A stretch of 64,000 nucleotides of DNA. It comes from Euwallacea fornicatus (Eukaryota; Arthropoda; Insecta; Coleoptera; Curculionidae). The first letter of the stretch is position 1, and each line of letters opens with the position of its first letter. Where the stretch lies: NCBI RefSeq assembly GCF_040115645.1, contig NW_027096068.1, positions 186,001-250,000 on the forward strand, given 5' to 3'. The translations under genes and the position numbers were made by a program. The notes beneath the pieces were generated by a model. That model searched no databases, was not told where the DNA came from, and saw only the letters and a list, made by a program, of their open reading frames with translations. Positions 1-12,284 of the stretch are shown piece after piece.

Positions 1-1760
1 AAGTTATCGAGCTTCAAATTTTGAAAAGTCTCAAAAGTTGTGTGTTTGAACACGTAAAGTACTATTTTTCTTGGAAATTCAACAAGATGCAATAATGATG
101 TGGTGAGACATCTTAAAGATCTCGTCGAGCTGATTAATTTGACACTTTGTTTAACAAATTCGGTCCTCATTTGCCGAAGTTATCGAGCTTCAAATTTTGA
201 AAAGTCTCAAAAGTTGTGTGTTTGAGCACATAAAGTACTATTTTTCTTGAAATTTCAACAAGATGCAATAATGATTTGTTGTGACATATTAAAGATCTCG
301 TCGAGCTGATTAATTTCACACTTTGTTTAACAAATTTGGTCCTCATTTGCCGAAGTTATCGACCTTCAAATTTTGAAAAGTCTCAAAAGTTGTGTGTTTG
401 AACACGTAAAGTACTATTTTTCTTGGAAATTCAACAAGATGCAATAATGATGTGTTGTGGCATCTTCAAACTCTAGTCGAGCTGATTAATTTCACACTTT
501 GTTTAACAAATTCGGTCCTCATTTGCCGAAGTTATCGAGCTTCAAAATTTGGAAAGTCTCAAAAGTTGTTTGTTTGAACACGTAAAGTACTATTTTTCCT
601 GGAAATTCAACAAGATGCAATAATGATGTGGTGAGACATCTTAAAGATCTCGTCGAGCTGATTAATTTGACACTTTGTTTAACAAATTTGGTCCTCATTT
701 GCCGAAGTTATCGACCTTCAAATTTTGGAAAGTCTCAAAAGTTGTGTGTTTGAACACGTAAAGTACTATTTTTCTTGGAAATTCAACAAGATGCAATAAT
801 GATGTGGTGAGACATCTTAAAGATCTCGTCGTGCTGATTAATTTGACACTTTGTTTAACAAATTTGGTCCTCATTTGCCGAAGTTATCGACCTTCAAATT
901 TTGGAAAGTCTCAAAAGTTGTGTGTTTGAACACGTAAAGTACTATTTTTCTTGGAAATTCAACAAGATGTAATAATGATGTGTTGTGGCATCTTCAAACT
1001 CTAGTCGAGCTGATTAATTTCACACTTTGTTTAACAAATTTGGTCCTCATTTGCCGAAGTTATCGAGCTTCAAAGTTTGGAAAGTCTCAAAAGTTGTGTG
1101 TTTGAACACGTAAAGTACTATTTTCCTTGGAAATTCAACAAGATGCAATAATGATGTGTTGTGGCATCTTCAAACTCTAGTCGAGCTGATTAATTTCACA
1201 CTTTGTTTAACAAATTTGGTCCTCATTTGCCGAAGTTATCGACCTTCAAATTTTGAAAAGTCTCAAAAGTTGTGTGTTTGAACACGTAAAGTACTATTTT
1301 CCTTGGAAATTCAACAAGATGCAATAATGATGTGGTGAGACATCTTAAAGATCTCGTCGAGCTGATTAATTTGACACTTTGTTTAACAAATTTGGTCCTC
1401 ATTTGCCGAAGTTATCGACCTTCAAATTTTGGAAAGTCTCAAAAGTTGTGTGTTTGAACACGTAAAGTACTATTTTTCTTGGAAATTCAACAAGATGCAA
1501 TAATGATGTGGTGAGACATCTTAAAGATCTCGTCGAGCTGATTAATTTGACACTTTGTTTAACAAATTTGGTCCTCATTTGCCGAAGTTATCGACCTTCA
1601 AATTTTGGAAAGTCTCAAAAGTTGTGTGTTTGAACACGTAAAGTACTATTTTTCTTGGAAATTCAACAAGATGCAATAATGATGTGTTGTGGCATCTTCA
1701 AACTCTAGTCGAGCTGATTAATTTCACACTTTGTTTAACAAATTTGGTCCTCATTTGCCG
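1..1760 (+). repeat. Direct duplication copy 1 (10 monomers; partner 2993-4752)
   Basis: Ten consecutive monomers recur in the same order 2,992 bp downstream, exactly 17 monomers away. Private variants confirm the register: 'gagcacataaag' with 'cttgaaatttcaac' at 225-258, 'ttgtttgtttgaac' near 567, and 'aagatgtaataatg' near 963 all have partners at +2992. The copies differ at only a few sites, for example 'gtcgagctg' against 'gtcgatctg' near 645/3637. Similarity drops after 1760, where 'gagcttcaaaatttgg' faces 'gaccttcaaattttga'. The left end is cut by the window. Confidence 0.85.
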
Positions 1761-2992
1761 AAGTTATCGAGCTTCAAAATTTGGAAAGTCTCAAAAGTTG
1801 TGTGTTTGAACACGTAAAGTACTATTTTTCTTGGAAATTCAACAAGATGCAATAATGATGTGTTGTGGCATCTTCAAACTCTAGTCGAGCTGATTAATTT
1901 CACACTTTGTTTAACAAATTTGGTCCTCATTTGCCGAAGTTATCGACCTTCAAATTTTGGAAAGTCTCAAAAGTTGTGTGTTTGAACACGTAAAGTACTA
2001 TTTTCCTTGGAAATTCAACAAGATGCAATAATGATGTGTTGTGGCATCTTCAAACTCTAGTCGAGCTGATTAATTTCACACTTTGTTTAACAAATTTGGT
2101 CCTCATTTGCCGAAGTTATCGAGCTTCAAAGTTTGGAAAGTCTCAAAAGTTGTGTGTTTGAACACGTAAAGTACTATTTTTCTTGGAAATTCAACAAGAT
2201 GCAATAATGATGTGTTGTGGCATCTTCAAACTCTAGTCGAGCTGATTAATTTGACACTTTGTTTAACAAATTTGGTCCTCATTTGCCGAAGTTATCGACC
2301 TTCAAATTTTGGAAAGTCTCAAAAGTTGTGTGTTTGAACACGTAAAGTACTATTTTTCTTGGAAATTCAACAAGATGCAATAATGATGTGGTGAGACATC
2401 TTAAAGATCTCGTCGAGCTGATTAATTTGACACTTAGTTTAACAAATTTGGTCCTCATTTGCCGAAGTTATCGAGCTTCAAAGTTTGGAAAGTCTCAAAA
2501 GTTGTGTGTTTGAACACGTAAAGTACTATTTTTCTTGGAAATTCAACAAGATGCAATAATGATGTGTTGTGGCATCTTCAAACTCTAGTCGAGCTGATTA
2601 ATTTGACACTTTGTTTAACAAATTTGGTCCTCATTTGCCGAAGTTATCGAGCTTCAAAGTTTGGAAAGTCTCAAAAGTTGTGTGTTTGAACACGTAAAGT
2701 ACTATTTTTCTTGGAAATTCAACAAGATGCAATAATGATTTGTTGTGACATATTAAAGATCTCGTCGAGCTGATTAATTTGACACTTTGTTTAACAAATT
2801 CGGTCCTCATTTGCCGAAGTTATCGACCTTCAAATTTTGGAAAGTCTCAAAAGTTGTGTGTTTGAACACGTAAAGTACTATTTTTCTTGGAAATTCAACA
2901 AGATGCAATAATGATGTGGTGAGACATCGTAAAGATCTCGTCGAGCTGATTAATTTGACACTTTGTTTAACAAATTCGGTCCTCATTTGCCG

Positions 2993-4752
2993 AAGTTATC
3001 GAGCTTCAAATTTTGAAAAGTCTCAAAAGTTGTGTGTTTGAACACGTAAAGTACTATTTTTCTTGGAAATTCAACAAGATGCAATAATGATGTGGTGAGA
3101 CATCTTAAAGATCTCGTCGAGCTGATTAATTTGACACTTTGTTTAACAAATTCGGTCCTCATTTGCCGAAGTTATCGAGCTTCAAATTTTGAAAAGTCTC
3201 AAAAGTTGTGTGTTTGAGCACATAAAGTACTATTTTTCTTGAAATTTCAACAAGATGCAATAATGATTTGTTGTGACATATTAAAGATCTCGTCGAGCTG
3301 ATTAATTTCACACTTTGTTTAACAAATTTGGTCCTCATTTGCCGAAGTTATCGACCTTCAAATTTTGAAAAGTCTCAAAAGTTGTGTGTTTGAACACGTA
3401 AAGTACTATTTTTCTTGGAAATTCAACAAGATGCAATAATGATGTGTTGTGGCATCTTCAAACTCTAGTCGAGCTGATTAATTTCACACTTTGTTTAACA
3501 AATTCGGTCCTCATTTGCCGAAGTTATCGAGCTTCAAAATTTGGAAAGTCTCAAAAGTTGTTTGTTTGAACACGTAAAGTACTATTTTTCCTGGAAATTC
3601 AACAAGATGCAATAATGATGTGGTGAGACATCTTAAAGATCTCGTCGATCTGATTAATTTGACACTTTGTTTAACAAATTTGGTCCTCATTTGCCGAAGT
3701 TATCGACCTTCAAATTTTGGAAAGTCTCAAAAGTTGTGTGTTTGAACACGTAAAGTACTATTTTTCTTGGAAATTCAACAAGATGCAATAATGATGTGGT
3801 GAGACATCTTAAAGATCTCGTCGTGCTGATTAATTTGACACTTTGTTTAACAAATTTGGTCCTCATTTGCCGAAGTTATCGACCTTCAAATTTTGGAAAG
3901 TCTCAAAAGTTGTGTGTTTGAACACGTAAAGTACTATTTTTCTTGGAAATTCAACAAGATGTAATAATGATGTGTTGTGGCATCTTCAAACTCTAGTCGA
4001 GCTGATTAATTTCACACTTTGTTTAACAAATTTGGTCCTCATTTGCCGAAGTTATCGAGCTTCAAAGTTTGGAAAGTCTCAAAAGTTGTGTGTTTGAACA
4101 CGTAAAGTACTATTTTCCTTGGAAATTCAACAAGATGCAATAATGATGTGTTGTGGCATCTTCAAACTCTAGTCGAGCTGATTAATTTCACACTTTGTTT
4201 AACAAATTTGGTCCTCATTTGCCGAAGTTATCGACCTTCAAATTTTGAAAAGTCTCAAAAGTTGTGTGTTTGAACACGTAAAGTACTATTTTCCTTGGAA
4301 ATTCAACAAGATGCAATAATGATGTGGTGAGACATCTTAAAGATCTCGTCGAGCTGATTAATTTGACACTTTGTTTAACAAATTTGGTCCTCATTTGCCG
4401 AAGTTATCGACCTTCAAATTTTGGAAAGTCTCAAAAGTTGTGTGTTTGAACACGTAAAGTACTATTTTTCTTGGAAATTCAACAAGATGCAATAATGATG
4501 TGGTGAGACATCTTAAAGATCTCGTCGTGCTGATTAATTTGACACTTTGTTTAACAAATTTGGTCCTCATTTGCCGAAGTTATCGACCTTCAAATTTTGG
4601 AAAGTCTCAAAAGTTGTGTGTTTGAACACGTAAAGTACTATTTTCCTTGGAAATTCAACAAGATGCAATAATGATGTGTTGTGGCATCTTCAAACTCTAG
4701 TCGAGCTGATTAATTTCACACTTTGTTTAACAAATTTGGTCCTCATTTGCCG
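2993..4752 (+). repeat. Direct duplication copy 2 (10 monomers; partner 1-1760)
   Basis: This is the second copy of the 10-monomer segment, offset 2,992 bp (17 x 176) from the first. It carries the same ordered private variants, including the 'cttgaaatttcaac' monomer at 3169 and the 'aagatgtaataatg' monomer near 3955. It gained 'gtcgtgctg' near 4526 where copy 1 reads 'gtcgagctg', and 'ttttccttgg' near 4641 where copy 1 has 'tttttcttgg'. A further partial copy of the 'cttgaaatttcaac' monomer sits at 4929, 10 monomers after 3169. Confidence 0.85.
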
Positions 4753-5280
4753 AAGTTATCGACCTTCAAATTTTGAAAAGTCTCAAAAGTTGTGTGTTTG
4801 AACACGTAAAGTACTATTTTCCTTGGAAATTCAACAAGATGCAATAATGATGTGGTGAGACATCTTAAAGATCTCGTCGAGCTGATTAATTTGACACTTT
4901 GTTTAACAAATTCGGTCCTCATTTGCCGAAGTTATCGAGCTTCAAATTTTGAAAAGTCTCAAAAGTTGTGTGTTTGAGCACATAAAGTACTATTTTTCTT
5001 GAAATTTCAACAAGATGCAATAATGATTTGTTGTGACATATTAAAGATCTCGTCGAGCTGATTAATTTCACACTTTGTTTAACAAATTTGGTCCTCATTT
5101 GCCGAAGTTATCGACCTTCAAATTTTGGAAAGTCTCAAAAGTTGTGTGTTTGAACACGTAAAGTACTATTTTTCTTGGAAATTCAACAAGATGCAATAAT
5201 GATGTGTTGTGGCATCTTCAAACTCTAGTCGAGCTGATTAATTTCACACTTTGTTTAACAAATTCGGTCCTCATTTGCCG

Positions 5281-6260
5281 AAGTTATCGACCTTCAAAGT
5301 TTCGAAAGTCTCAAAAGTTGTGTGTTTGAACACGTAAAGTACTATTTTTCTTGGAAATTCAACAAGATGCAATAATGATGTGGTGAGACATCTTAAAGAT
5401 CTCGTCGAGCTGATTAATTTGACACTTTGTTTAACAAATTCGGTCCTCATTTGCCGAAGTTATCGAGCTTCAAATTTTGAAAAGTCTCAAAAGTTGTGTG
5501 TTTGAACACGTAAAGTACTATTTTTCTTGGAAATTCAACAAGATGCAATAATGATGTGTTGTGGCATCTTCAAACTCTAGTCGAGCTGATTAATTTCACA
5601 CTTTGTTTAACAAATTTGGTCCTCATTTGCCGAAGTTATCGAGCTTCAAAGTTTGGAAAGTCTCAAAAGTTGTGTGTTTGAACACGTAAAGTACTATTTT
5701 TCTTGGAAATTCAACAAGATGCAATAATGATGTGTTGTGGCATCTTCAAACTCTAGTCGAGCTGATTAATTTCACACTTTGTTTAACAAATTTGGTCCTC
5801 ATTTGCCGAAGTTATCGAGCTTCAAAGTTTGGAAAGTCTCAAAAGTTGTGTGTTTGAACACGTAAAGTACTATTTTTCTTGGAAATTCAACAAGATGCAA
5901 TAATGATGTGTTGTGGCATCTTCAAACTCTAGTCGAGCTGATTAATTTCACACTTTGTTTAACAAATTTGGTCCTCATTTGCCGAAGTTATCGAGCTTCA
6001 AAGTTTGGAAAGTCTCAAAAGTTGTGTGTTTGAACACGTAAAGTACTATTTTTCTTGGAAATTCAACAAGATGCAATAATGATGTGGTGAGACATCTTAA
6101 AGATCTCGTCGAGCTGATTAATTTGACACTTTGTTTAACAAATTCGGTCCTCATTTGCCGAAGTTATCGAGCTTCAAATTTTGAAAAGTCTCAAAAGTTG
6201 TGTGTTTGAACACGTAAAGTACTATTTTCCTTGGAAATTCAACAAGATGCAATAATGATG
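5281..6260 (+). repeat. Nine-monomer-spaced duplication copy 1 in A (partner ~6865-7844)
   Basis: The rare spelling 'aagtttcgaa' begins at 5297 and 6881, 1,584 bp (9 monomers) apart. The monomers that follow run in largely the same variant order in both places. One monomer of the two runs differs: 'gagcttcaaagtttgg' near 5639 against 'gaccttcaaattttgg' near 7223. The pattern fits duplication followed by local conversion. Confidence 0.65.
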
Positions 6261-6266
6261 TGTTGT

Positions 6267-6400
6267 GTCATCTTCAAACTCTCGTCGAGCTGATTAATGT
6301 GACACTTTGTTTAAGAAATTTGGTCCACATTTGTCGAAGTTATCGAGCGGCAAATTTGGAAAAGTCACAAATCTTGTGTGTTTGAGCACATAAAGTACTA
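6267..6400 (+). repeat. B-type conversion island inside subfamily A
   Basis: Within otherwise pure A monomers, a stretch of about 130 bp switches to B-type spelling: 'gtgtcatcttc', 'attaatgtgac', 'tttaagaaatttggtccaca', 'gagcggcaaatttgg' and 'agtcacaaatcttg'. It then returns to A ('cttgaaatttcaac', 'caataatgattt'). The combination 'gagcggcaaatttgg' is otherwise seen in B1 at 8811 and 10396. The tract is shorter than one monomer and keeps the 176-bp register, which favours gene conversion over insertion. A 70-codon reverse-strand open frame overlaps it but has no support as a gene. Confidence 0.75.
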
Positions 6401-6864
6401 TTTTTCTTGAAATTTCAACAAGATGCAATAATGATTTGTTGTGACATATTAAAGATCTCGTCGAGCTGATTAATTTCACACTTTGTTTAACAAATTTGGT
6501 CCTCATTTGCCGAAGTTATCGACCTTCAAATTTTGGAAAGTCTCAAAAGTTGTGTGTTTGAACACGTAAAGTACTATTTTTCTTGGAAATTCAACAAGAT
6601 GCAATAATGATGTGTTGTGGCATCTTCAAACTCTAGTCGAGCTGATTAATTTCACACTTTGTTTAACAAATTTGGTCCTCATTTGCCGAAGTTATCGACC
6701 TTCAAATTTTGGAAAGTCTCAAAAGTTGTGTGTTTGAACACGTAAAGTACTATTTTCCTTGGAAATTCAACAAGATGCAATAATGATGTGTTGTGGCATC
6801 TTCAAACTCTAGTCGAGCTTATTAATTTCACACTTTGTTTAACAAATTTGGTCCTCATTTGCCG

Positions 6865-7844
6865 AAGTTATCGAGCTTCAAAGTTTCGAAAGTCTCAAAA
6901 GTTGTGTGTTTGAACACGTAAAGTACTATTTTTCTTGGAAATTCAACAAGATGCAATAATGATGTGGTGAGACATCTTAAAGATCTCGTCGAGCTGATTA
7001 ATTTGACACTTTGTTTAACAAATTCGGTCCTCATTTGCCGAAGTTATCGAGCTTCAAATTTTGAAAAGTCTCAAAAGTTGTGTGTTTGAACACGTAAAGT
7101 ACTATTTTTCTTGGAAATTCAACAAGATGCAATAATGATGTGTTGTGGCATCTTCAAACTCTAGTCGAGCTGATTAATTTCACACTTTGTTTAAAAAATT
7201 TGGTCCTCATTCGCCGAAGTTATCGACCTTCAAATTTTGGAAAGTCTCAAAAGTTGTGTGTTTGAACACGTAAAGTACTATTTTTCTTGGAAATTCAACA
7301 AGATGCAATAATGATGTGTTGTGGCATCTTCAAACTCTAGTCGAGCTGATTAATTTCACACTTTGTTTAACAAATTTGGTCCTCATTTGCCGAAGTTATC
7401 GAGCTTCAAAGTTTGGAAAGTCTCAAAAGTTGTGTGTTTGAACACGTAAAGTACTATTTTTCTTGGAAATTCAACAAGATGCAATAATGATGTGTTGTGG
7501 CATCTTCAAACTCTAGTCGAGCTGATTAATTTCACACTTTGTTTAACAAATTTGGTCCTCATTTGCCGAAGTTATCGAGCTTCAAAGTTTGGAAAGTCTC
7601 AAAAGTTGTGTGTTTGAACACGTAAAGTACTATTTTTCTTGGAAATTCAACAAGATGCAATAATGATGTGGTGAGACATCTTAAAGATCTCGTCGAGCTG
7701 ATTAATTTGACACTTTGTTTAACAAATTCGGTCCTCATTTGCCGAAGTTATCGAGCTTCAAATTTTGAAAAGTCTCAAAAGTTGTGTGTTTGAACACGTA
7801 AAGTACTATTTTTCTTGGAAATTCAACAAGATGCAATAATGATG
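6865..7844 (+). repeat. Nine-monomer-spaced duplication copy 2 in A (partner ~5281-6260)
   Basis: This is the partner of the segment 1,584 bp upstream, anchored by 'aagtttcgaa' at 6881 and the following 'gagcttcaaattttgaaa' monomer at 7041. It contains a private 'tttaaaaaatttgg' with 'cattcgccg' near 7190-7215, absent from the other copy. The boundaries are approximate because neighbouring monomers are very similar. Confidence 0.6.
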
Positions 7845-8128
7845 TGTTGTGGCATCTTCAAACTCTAGTCGAGCTGATTAATTTCACACTTTGTTTAACA
7901 AATTTGGTCCTCATTTGCCGAAGTTATCGACCTTCAAAGTTTGGAAAGTCTCAAAAGTTGTGTGTTTGAACACGTAAAGTACTATTTTTCTTGGAAATTC
8001 AACAAGATGCAATAATGATGTGGTGAGACATCTTAAAGATCTCGTCGAGCTGATTAATTTGACACTTTGTTTAACAAATTTGGTCCTCATTTGCCGAAGT
8101 TATCGACCTTCAAATTTTGAAAAGTCTC

Positions 8129-8190
8129 AAAAGTTGTGTGTTTGAGCACATAAAGTACTATTTTTCTTGGAAATTCAACAAGATGCAATC
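8129..8190 (+). other. Junction between subfamilies A and B1
   Basis: One monomer (from 8097) is chimeric. Its left part is A-type ('gaccttcaaa', 'agtctcaaaag') and its right part is B-type ('gagcacataaag', 'caatcatgatg', 'atgacatcttctaaa'). Orientation and register are unbroken, so the switch looks like homologous recombination between monomers. The exact crossover cannot be placed because the intervening bases are shared. Confidence 0.8.
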
Positions 8191-8764
8191 ATGATGTGTT
8201 ATGACATCTTCTAAATCTCGTCGTGCTGATTAATTTGACACTTTGTTTAACAAATTTGGTCCTCATTTGTCGAAGTTATCGAGCGTCAAATTTGGAAAAG
8301 TCACAAAAGTTGTGTGTTTGAGCACATAAAGTACTAGTTTTCTTGGAAATTCAACAAGATGCAATCATGATGTGTTGTGTCATTTTATAGATCTTCGTCG
8401 AGCTGATTAATGTGACACTTTGTTTAAGAAATTTGGTCCACATTTGTCGAAGTTATCGAGCGTCAAATTTGGAAAAGTCACAAATCTTGTGTGTTTGAGC
8501 TCATAAAGTACTATTTTGCTTGGAAATTCAACAAGATGCAATCATGATGTGTTGTGTCATTTTAAAGATCTTCGCCGAGCTTATTAATTTGACACTTTGT
8601 TTAAGAAATTTGGTCCTCATTTGTCGAAGTTATCGAGCGTCAAATGTGGAAAAGTCACAAAAGTTGTGTGTTTGAGCACATAAAGTACTATTTTTCTTGG
8701 AAATTCAACAAGATGCAATCATGATGTCTTGTGGCATCTTCAAACTCTAGTCGAGCTGATTAAT

Positions 8765-9250
8765 TTCACACTTTGTTTAACAAATTTGGTCCTCATTTGT
8801 CGAAGTTATCGAGCGGCAAATTTGGAAGTCACAAATCTTGTGTGTTTGAGCACATAAAGTACTATTTTTCTTGGAAATTCAACAAGATGCAATCATTATG
8901 TTTTGTGTCATCTTCAAACTCTCGTCGAGCTGATTAATGTGACACTTTGTTTAAGAAATTTGGTCCTCATTTGTCGAAGTTATCGAGCTTGAAAATTTGA
9001 AAAGTCACAAATTTTGTATGTTTGAGCACATAAAGTACTATTTTTCTTGGAAATTCAACAAGATGCAATCATGATGTGTTATGACATCTTCCAAATCTCG
9101 TCGTGCTGATTAATTTGACACTTTGTTTAAGAAATTTGGAACTCATTTGCCGAAGATATCGAGCGTCATAGTTTGAAAAGTCACAAATGTTGTGTGTTTG
9201 AGCACATAAAGTACTATTTTTCTTGGAAATTCAACAAGATGCAATCATGA
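8765..9250 (+). repeat. Nine-monomer-shift duplication copy 1 in B1 (partner ~10350-10835)
   Basis: Three private variants recur in order 1,585 bp downstream: 'gagcggcaaa' at 8811/10396, 'gagcttgaaaat' at 8985/10570, and 'gaaatttggaactca' with 'gaagatatcg' at 9131/10716. The shift is 9 monomers plus 1 bp, the extra base coming from a 177-bp monomer in the interval. Similarity ends where 'caatcatgatgtg' near 9242 faces 'caatcattatatg' near 10827. Confidence 0.82.
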
Positions 9251-9547
9251 TGTGTTGTGTCATTTTAAAGATCTTCGTCGAGCTTATTAATTTGACACTT
9301 TGTTTAAGAAATTTGGTCCTCATTTGTCGAAGTTATCGAGCGTCAAATGTGGAAAAGTCACAAAAGTTGTGTGTTTGAGCACATAAAGTACTATTTTTCT
9401 TGGAAATTCAACAAGATGCAATCATGATGTGTTGTGACATCTTCGAAATCTCGTCGTGCTGATTAATTTCACACTTTGTTTAACAAATTTGTTCCACATT
9501 TGCCGAATTTATCTTGCTTCAAAGTATGAAAAGTCACAAAAGTTGTG

Positions 9548-9950
9548 TGTTTGTGCACATAAAGTACTATTTTTCTTGGAAATTCAACAAGATACAATCA
9601 TGATGTGTTGTGACATCTTCGAAATCTCGTCGTGCTGATTAATTTGACACTTTGTTTAACAAATTTGGTCCTCATTTGTCGAAGTTATCGAGCGTCAAAT
9701 GTGGAAAAGTCACAAAAGTTGTGTGTTTGAGCACATAAAGTACTATTTTTCTTGGAAATTCAACAAGATGCAATCATGATGTGTTGTGTCATTTTAAAGA
9801 TCTTCGTCGAGCTGATTAATTTGACACTTTGTTTAACAAATTTGGTCCTCATTTGTAGAAGTTATCGAGCGTCAAATTTGGAAAAGTCACAAATCTTGTG
9901 TGTTTGAGCACATAAAGTACTATTTTTCTTGGAAATTCAACAAGATGCAA
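9548..9950 (+). repeat. Eight-monomer-shift duplication copy 1 in B1 (partner ~10955-11357)
   Basis: The private 'atttgtagaa' starts at 9851 and 11258, 1,407 bp apart (8 monomers minus 1). The preceding 'gatacaatcatg' and 'ctcgtcgtgctg' variants occur at matching offsets. It overlaps no other duplication pair and shows that B1 has undergone several exchanges of different size. Confidence 0.75.
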
Positions 9951-10349
9951 TCATTATGTTTTGTGTCATCTTCAAACTCTCGTCGAGCTGATTAATGTGA
10001 CACTTTGTTTAAGAAATTTGGTCCTCATTTGTCGAAGTTATCGAGCTTGAAAATTTGAAAAGTCACAAATCTTGTGTGTTTGAGCTCATAAAGTACTATT
10101 TTGCTTGGAAATTCAACAAGATGCAATCATGATGTGTTGTGTCATTTTAAAGATCTTCGTCGAGCTTATTAATTTGACACTTTGTTTAAGAAATTTGGTC
10201 CTCATTTGTCGAAGTTATCGAGCGTCAAATGTGGAAAAGTCACAAAAGTTGTGTGTTTGAGCACATAAAGTACTATTTTTCTTGGAAATTCAACAAGATG
10301 CAATCATGATGTGTTGTGACATCTTCGAAATCTCGTCGAGCTGATTAAT

Positions 10350-10835
10350 TTGACACTTTGTTTAACAAATTTGGTCCTCATTTGTCGAAGTTATCGAGCG
10401 GCAAATTTGGAAGTCACAAATCTTGTGTGTTTGAGCACATAAAGTACTATTTTTCTTGGAAATTCAACAAGATGCAATCATTATGTTTTGTGTCATCTTC
10501 AAACTCTCGTCGAGCTGATTAATGTGACACTTTGTTTAAGAAATTTGGTCCTCATTTGTCGAAGTTATCGAGCTTGAAAATTTGAAAAGTCACAAATTTT
10601 GTATGTTTGAGCACATAAAGTACTATTTTTCTTGGAAATTCAACAAAATGCAATCATGATGTGTTATGACATCTTCCAAATCTCGTCGTGCTGATTAATT
10701 TGACACTTTGTTTAAGAAATTTGGAACTCATTTGCCGAAGATATCGAGCGTCATAGTTTGAAAAGTCACAAATGTTGTGTGTTTGAGCACATAAAGTACT
10801 ATTTTTCTTGGAAATTCAACAAGATGCAATCATTA
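10350..10835 (+). repeat. Nine-monomer-shift duplication copy 2 in B1 (partner ~8765-9250)
   Basis: This copy keeps the ordered variants 'gagcggcaaa' (10396), 'gagcttgaaaat' (10570) and 'ggaactcatttg' (near 10723). It differs slightly, for example 'caacaaaatgc' near 10642 where the partner reads 'caacaagatgc'. Confidence 0.82.
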
Positions 10836-10954
10836 TATGTTGTGTCATCTTCAAACTCTCGTCGAGCTGATTAATTTGACACTTTGTTTAACTAATTTGG
10901 TCCTCATTTGTCGAAGTTATCGAGCGTCAAATTTGGAAAGTCACAAATCTTGTG

Positions 10955-11357
10955 TGTTTGTGCACATAAAGTACTATTTTTCTTGGAAATTCAACAAGAT
11001 ACAATCATGATGTGTTGTGACATCTTCGAAATCTCGTCGTGCTGATTAATTTGACACTTTGTTTAACAAATTTGGTCCTCATTTATCGAAGTTATCGAGC
11101 GTCAAATGTGGAAAAGTCACAAAAGTTGTGTGTTTGAGCACATAAAGTACTATTTTTCTTGGAAATTCAACAAGATGCAATCATGATGTGTTGTGTCATT
11201 TTAAAGATCTTTGTCGAGCTGATTAATTTGACACTTTGTTTAACAAATTTGGTCCTCATTTGTAGAAGTTATCGAGCGTCAAATTTGGAAAAGTCACAAA
11301 TCTTGTGTGTTTGAGCACATAAAGTACTATTTTTCTTGGAAATTCAACAAGATGCAA
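10955..11357 (+). repeat. Eight-monomer-shift duplication copy 2 in B1 (partner ~9548-9950)
   Basis: This is the partner of the segment about 1.4 kb upstream, identified by 'gatacaatcatg' near 10999, 'ctcgtcgtgctg' near 11032 and 'atttgtagaa' at 11258. It has a private 'catttatcgaag' near 11080 where the partner reads 'catttgtcgaag'. Confidence 0.75.
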
Positions 11358-11579
11358 TCATGATGTGTTGTGTCATTTTAAAGATCTTCGTCGAGCTGAT
11401 TAATTTGACACTTTGTTTAACTAATTTGGTCCTCATTTGTCGAAGTTATCGAGCGTCAAATTTGGAAAGTCACAAATCTTGTGTGTTTGAGCACATAAAG
11501 TACTATTTTTCTTGGAAATTCAACAAGATGCAATCATGATGTGTTGTGTCATTTTAAAGATCTTCGTCGAGCTTATTAA

Positions 11580-12284
11580 TTTGACACTTTGTTTAAGAAA
11601 TTTGGTCCTCATTTGTCGAAGTTATCGAGCGTCAAATGTGGAAAAGTCACAAAAGTTGTGTGTTTGAGCACATAAAGTACTATTTTTCTTGGAAATTCAA
11701 CAAGATGCAATCATGATGTGTTATGACATCTTCTAAATCTCGTCGTGCTGATTAATTTGACACTTTGTTTAACAAATTTGGTCCTCATTTGTCGAAGTTA
11801 TCGAGCGTCAAATTTGGAAAAGTCACAAAAGTTGTGTGTTTGAGCACATAAAGTACTATTTTTCTTGGAAATTCAACAAGATGCAATCATGATGTGTTGT
11901 GTCATTTTCAAGATCTTCGTCGAGCTGATTAATGTGACACTTTGTTTAAGAAATTTGGTCCTCATTTGTCGAAGTTATCGAGCGTCAAATGTGGAAAAGT
12001 CACAAAAGTTGTGTGTTTGAGCACATAAAGTACTATTTTTCTTGGAAATTCAACAAGATGCAATCATGATGTGTTATGACATCTTCTAAATCTCGTCGTG
12101 CTGATTAATTTGACACTTTGTTTAACAAATTTGGTCCTCATTTGTCGAAGTTATCGAGCGTCAAATTTGGAAAAGTCACAAAAGTTGTGTGTTTGAGCAC
12201 ATAAAGTACTATTTTTCTTGGAAATTCAACAAGATGCAATCATGATGTGTTGTGTCATTTTCAAGATCTTCGTCGAGCTGATTA
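11580..12284 (+). repeat. Tandem dimer duplication in B1
   Basis: A two-monomer unit is repeated in direct tandem with a 353-bp shift: 'atgacatcttctaaa' begins at 11723 and 12076. Each unit holds a 'caaatgtgg' monomer with 'gttatgacatc' and a 'caaatttgg' monomer with 'gtcattttcaagatc'. The copies appear nearly identical, consistent with a very recent event. The second unit ends where 'attaatttcacac' replaces 'attaatgtgacac'. Confidence 0.8.

Larger units (their letters stand above)
1..8150 (+). repeat. Satellite subfamily A block (forward)
   Basis: About 46 forward monomers share the diagnostics 'tctcaaaagttg', 'gaacacgtaaag' and 'caataatgatg'. Two main variants alternate irregularly after the last marker: 'tggtgagacatcttaaag' and 'tgttgtggcatcttcaaa'. 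The 'ctagtcgag' spelling goes with the second type. Monomer length stays at 176 bp, unlike the next blocks. The block probably continues left of the window. Its right edge lies between the last A marker ('tctc', 8125-8128) and the first firm B marker ('caatcatg', near 8187). No other feature is present inside except a short B-type island at about 6267-6400. Confidence 0.93.

Noticed and set aside
6294..6506. Reverse-strand open frame of 70 codons.
   Set aside because: It lies across the B-type conversion tract, where stop codons happen to be changed. It is an accident of the chimeric monomer.
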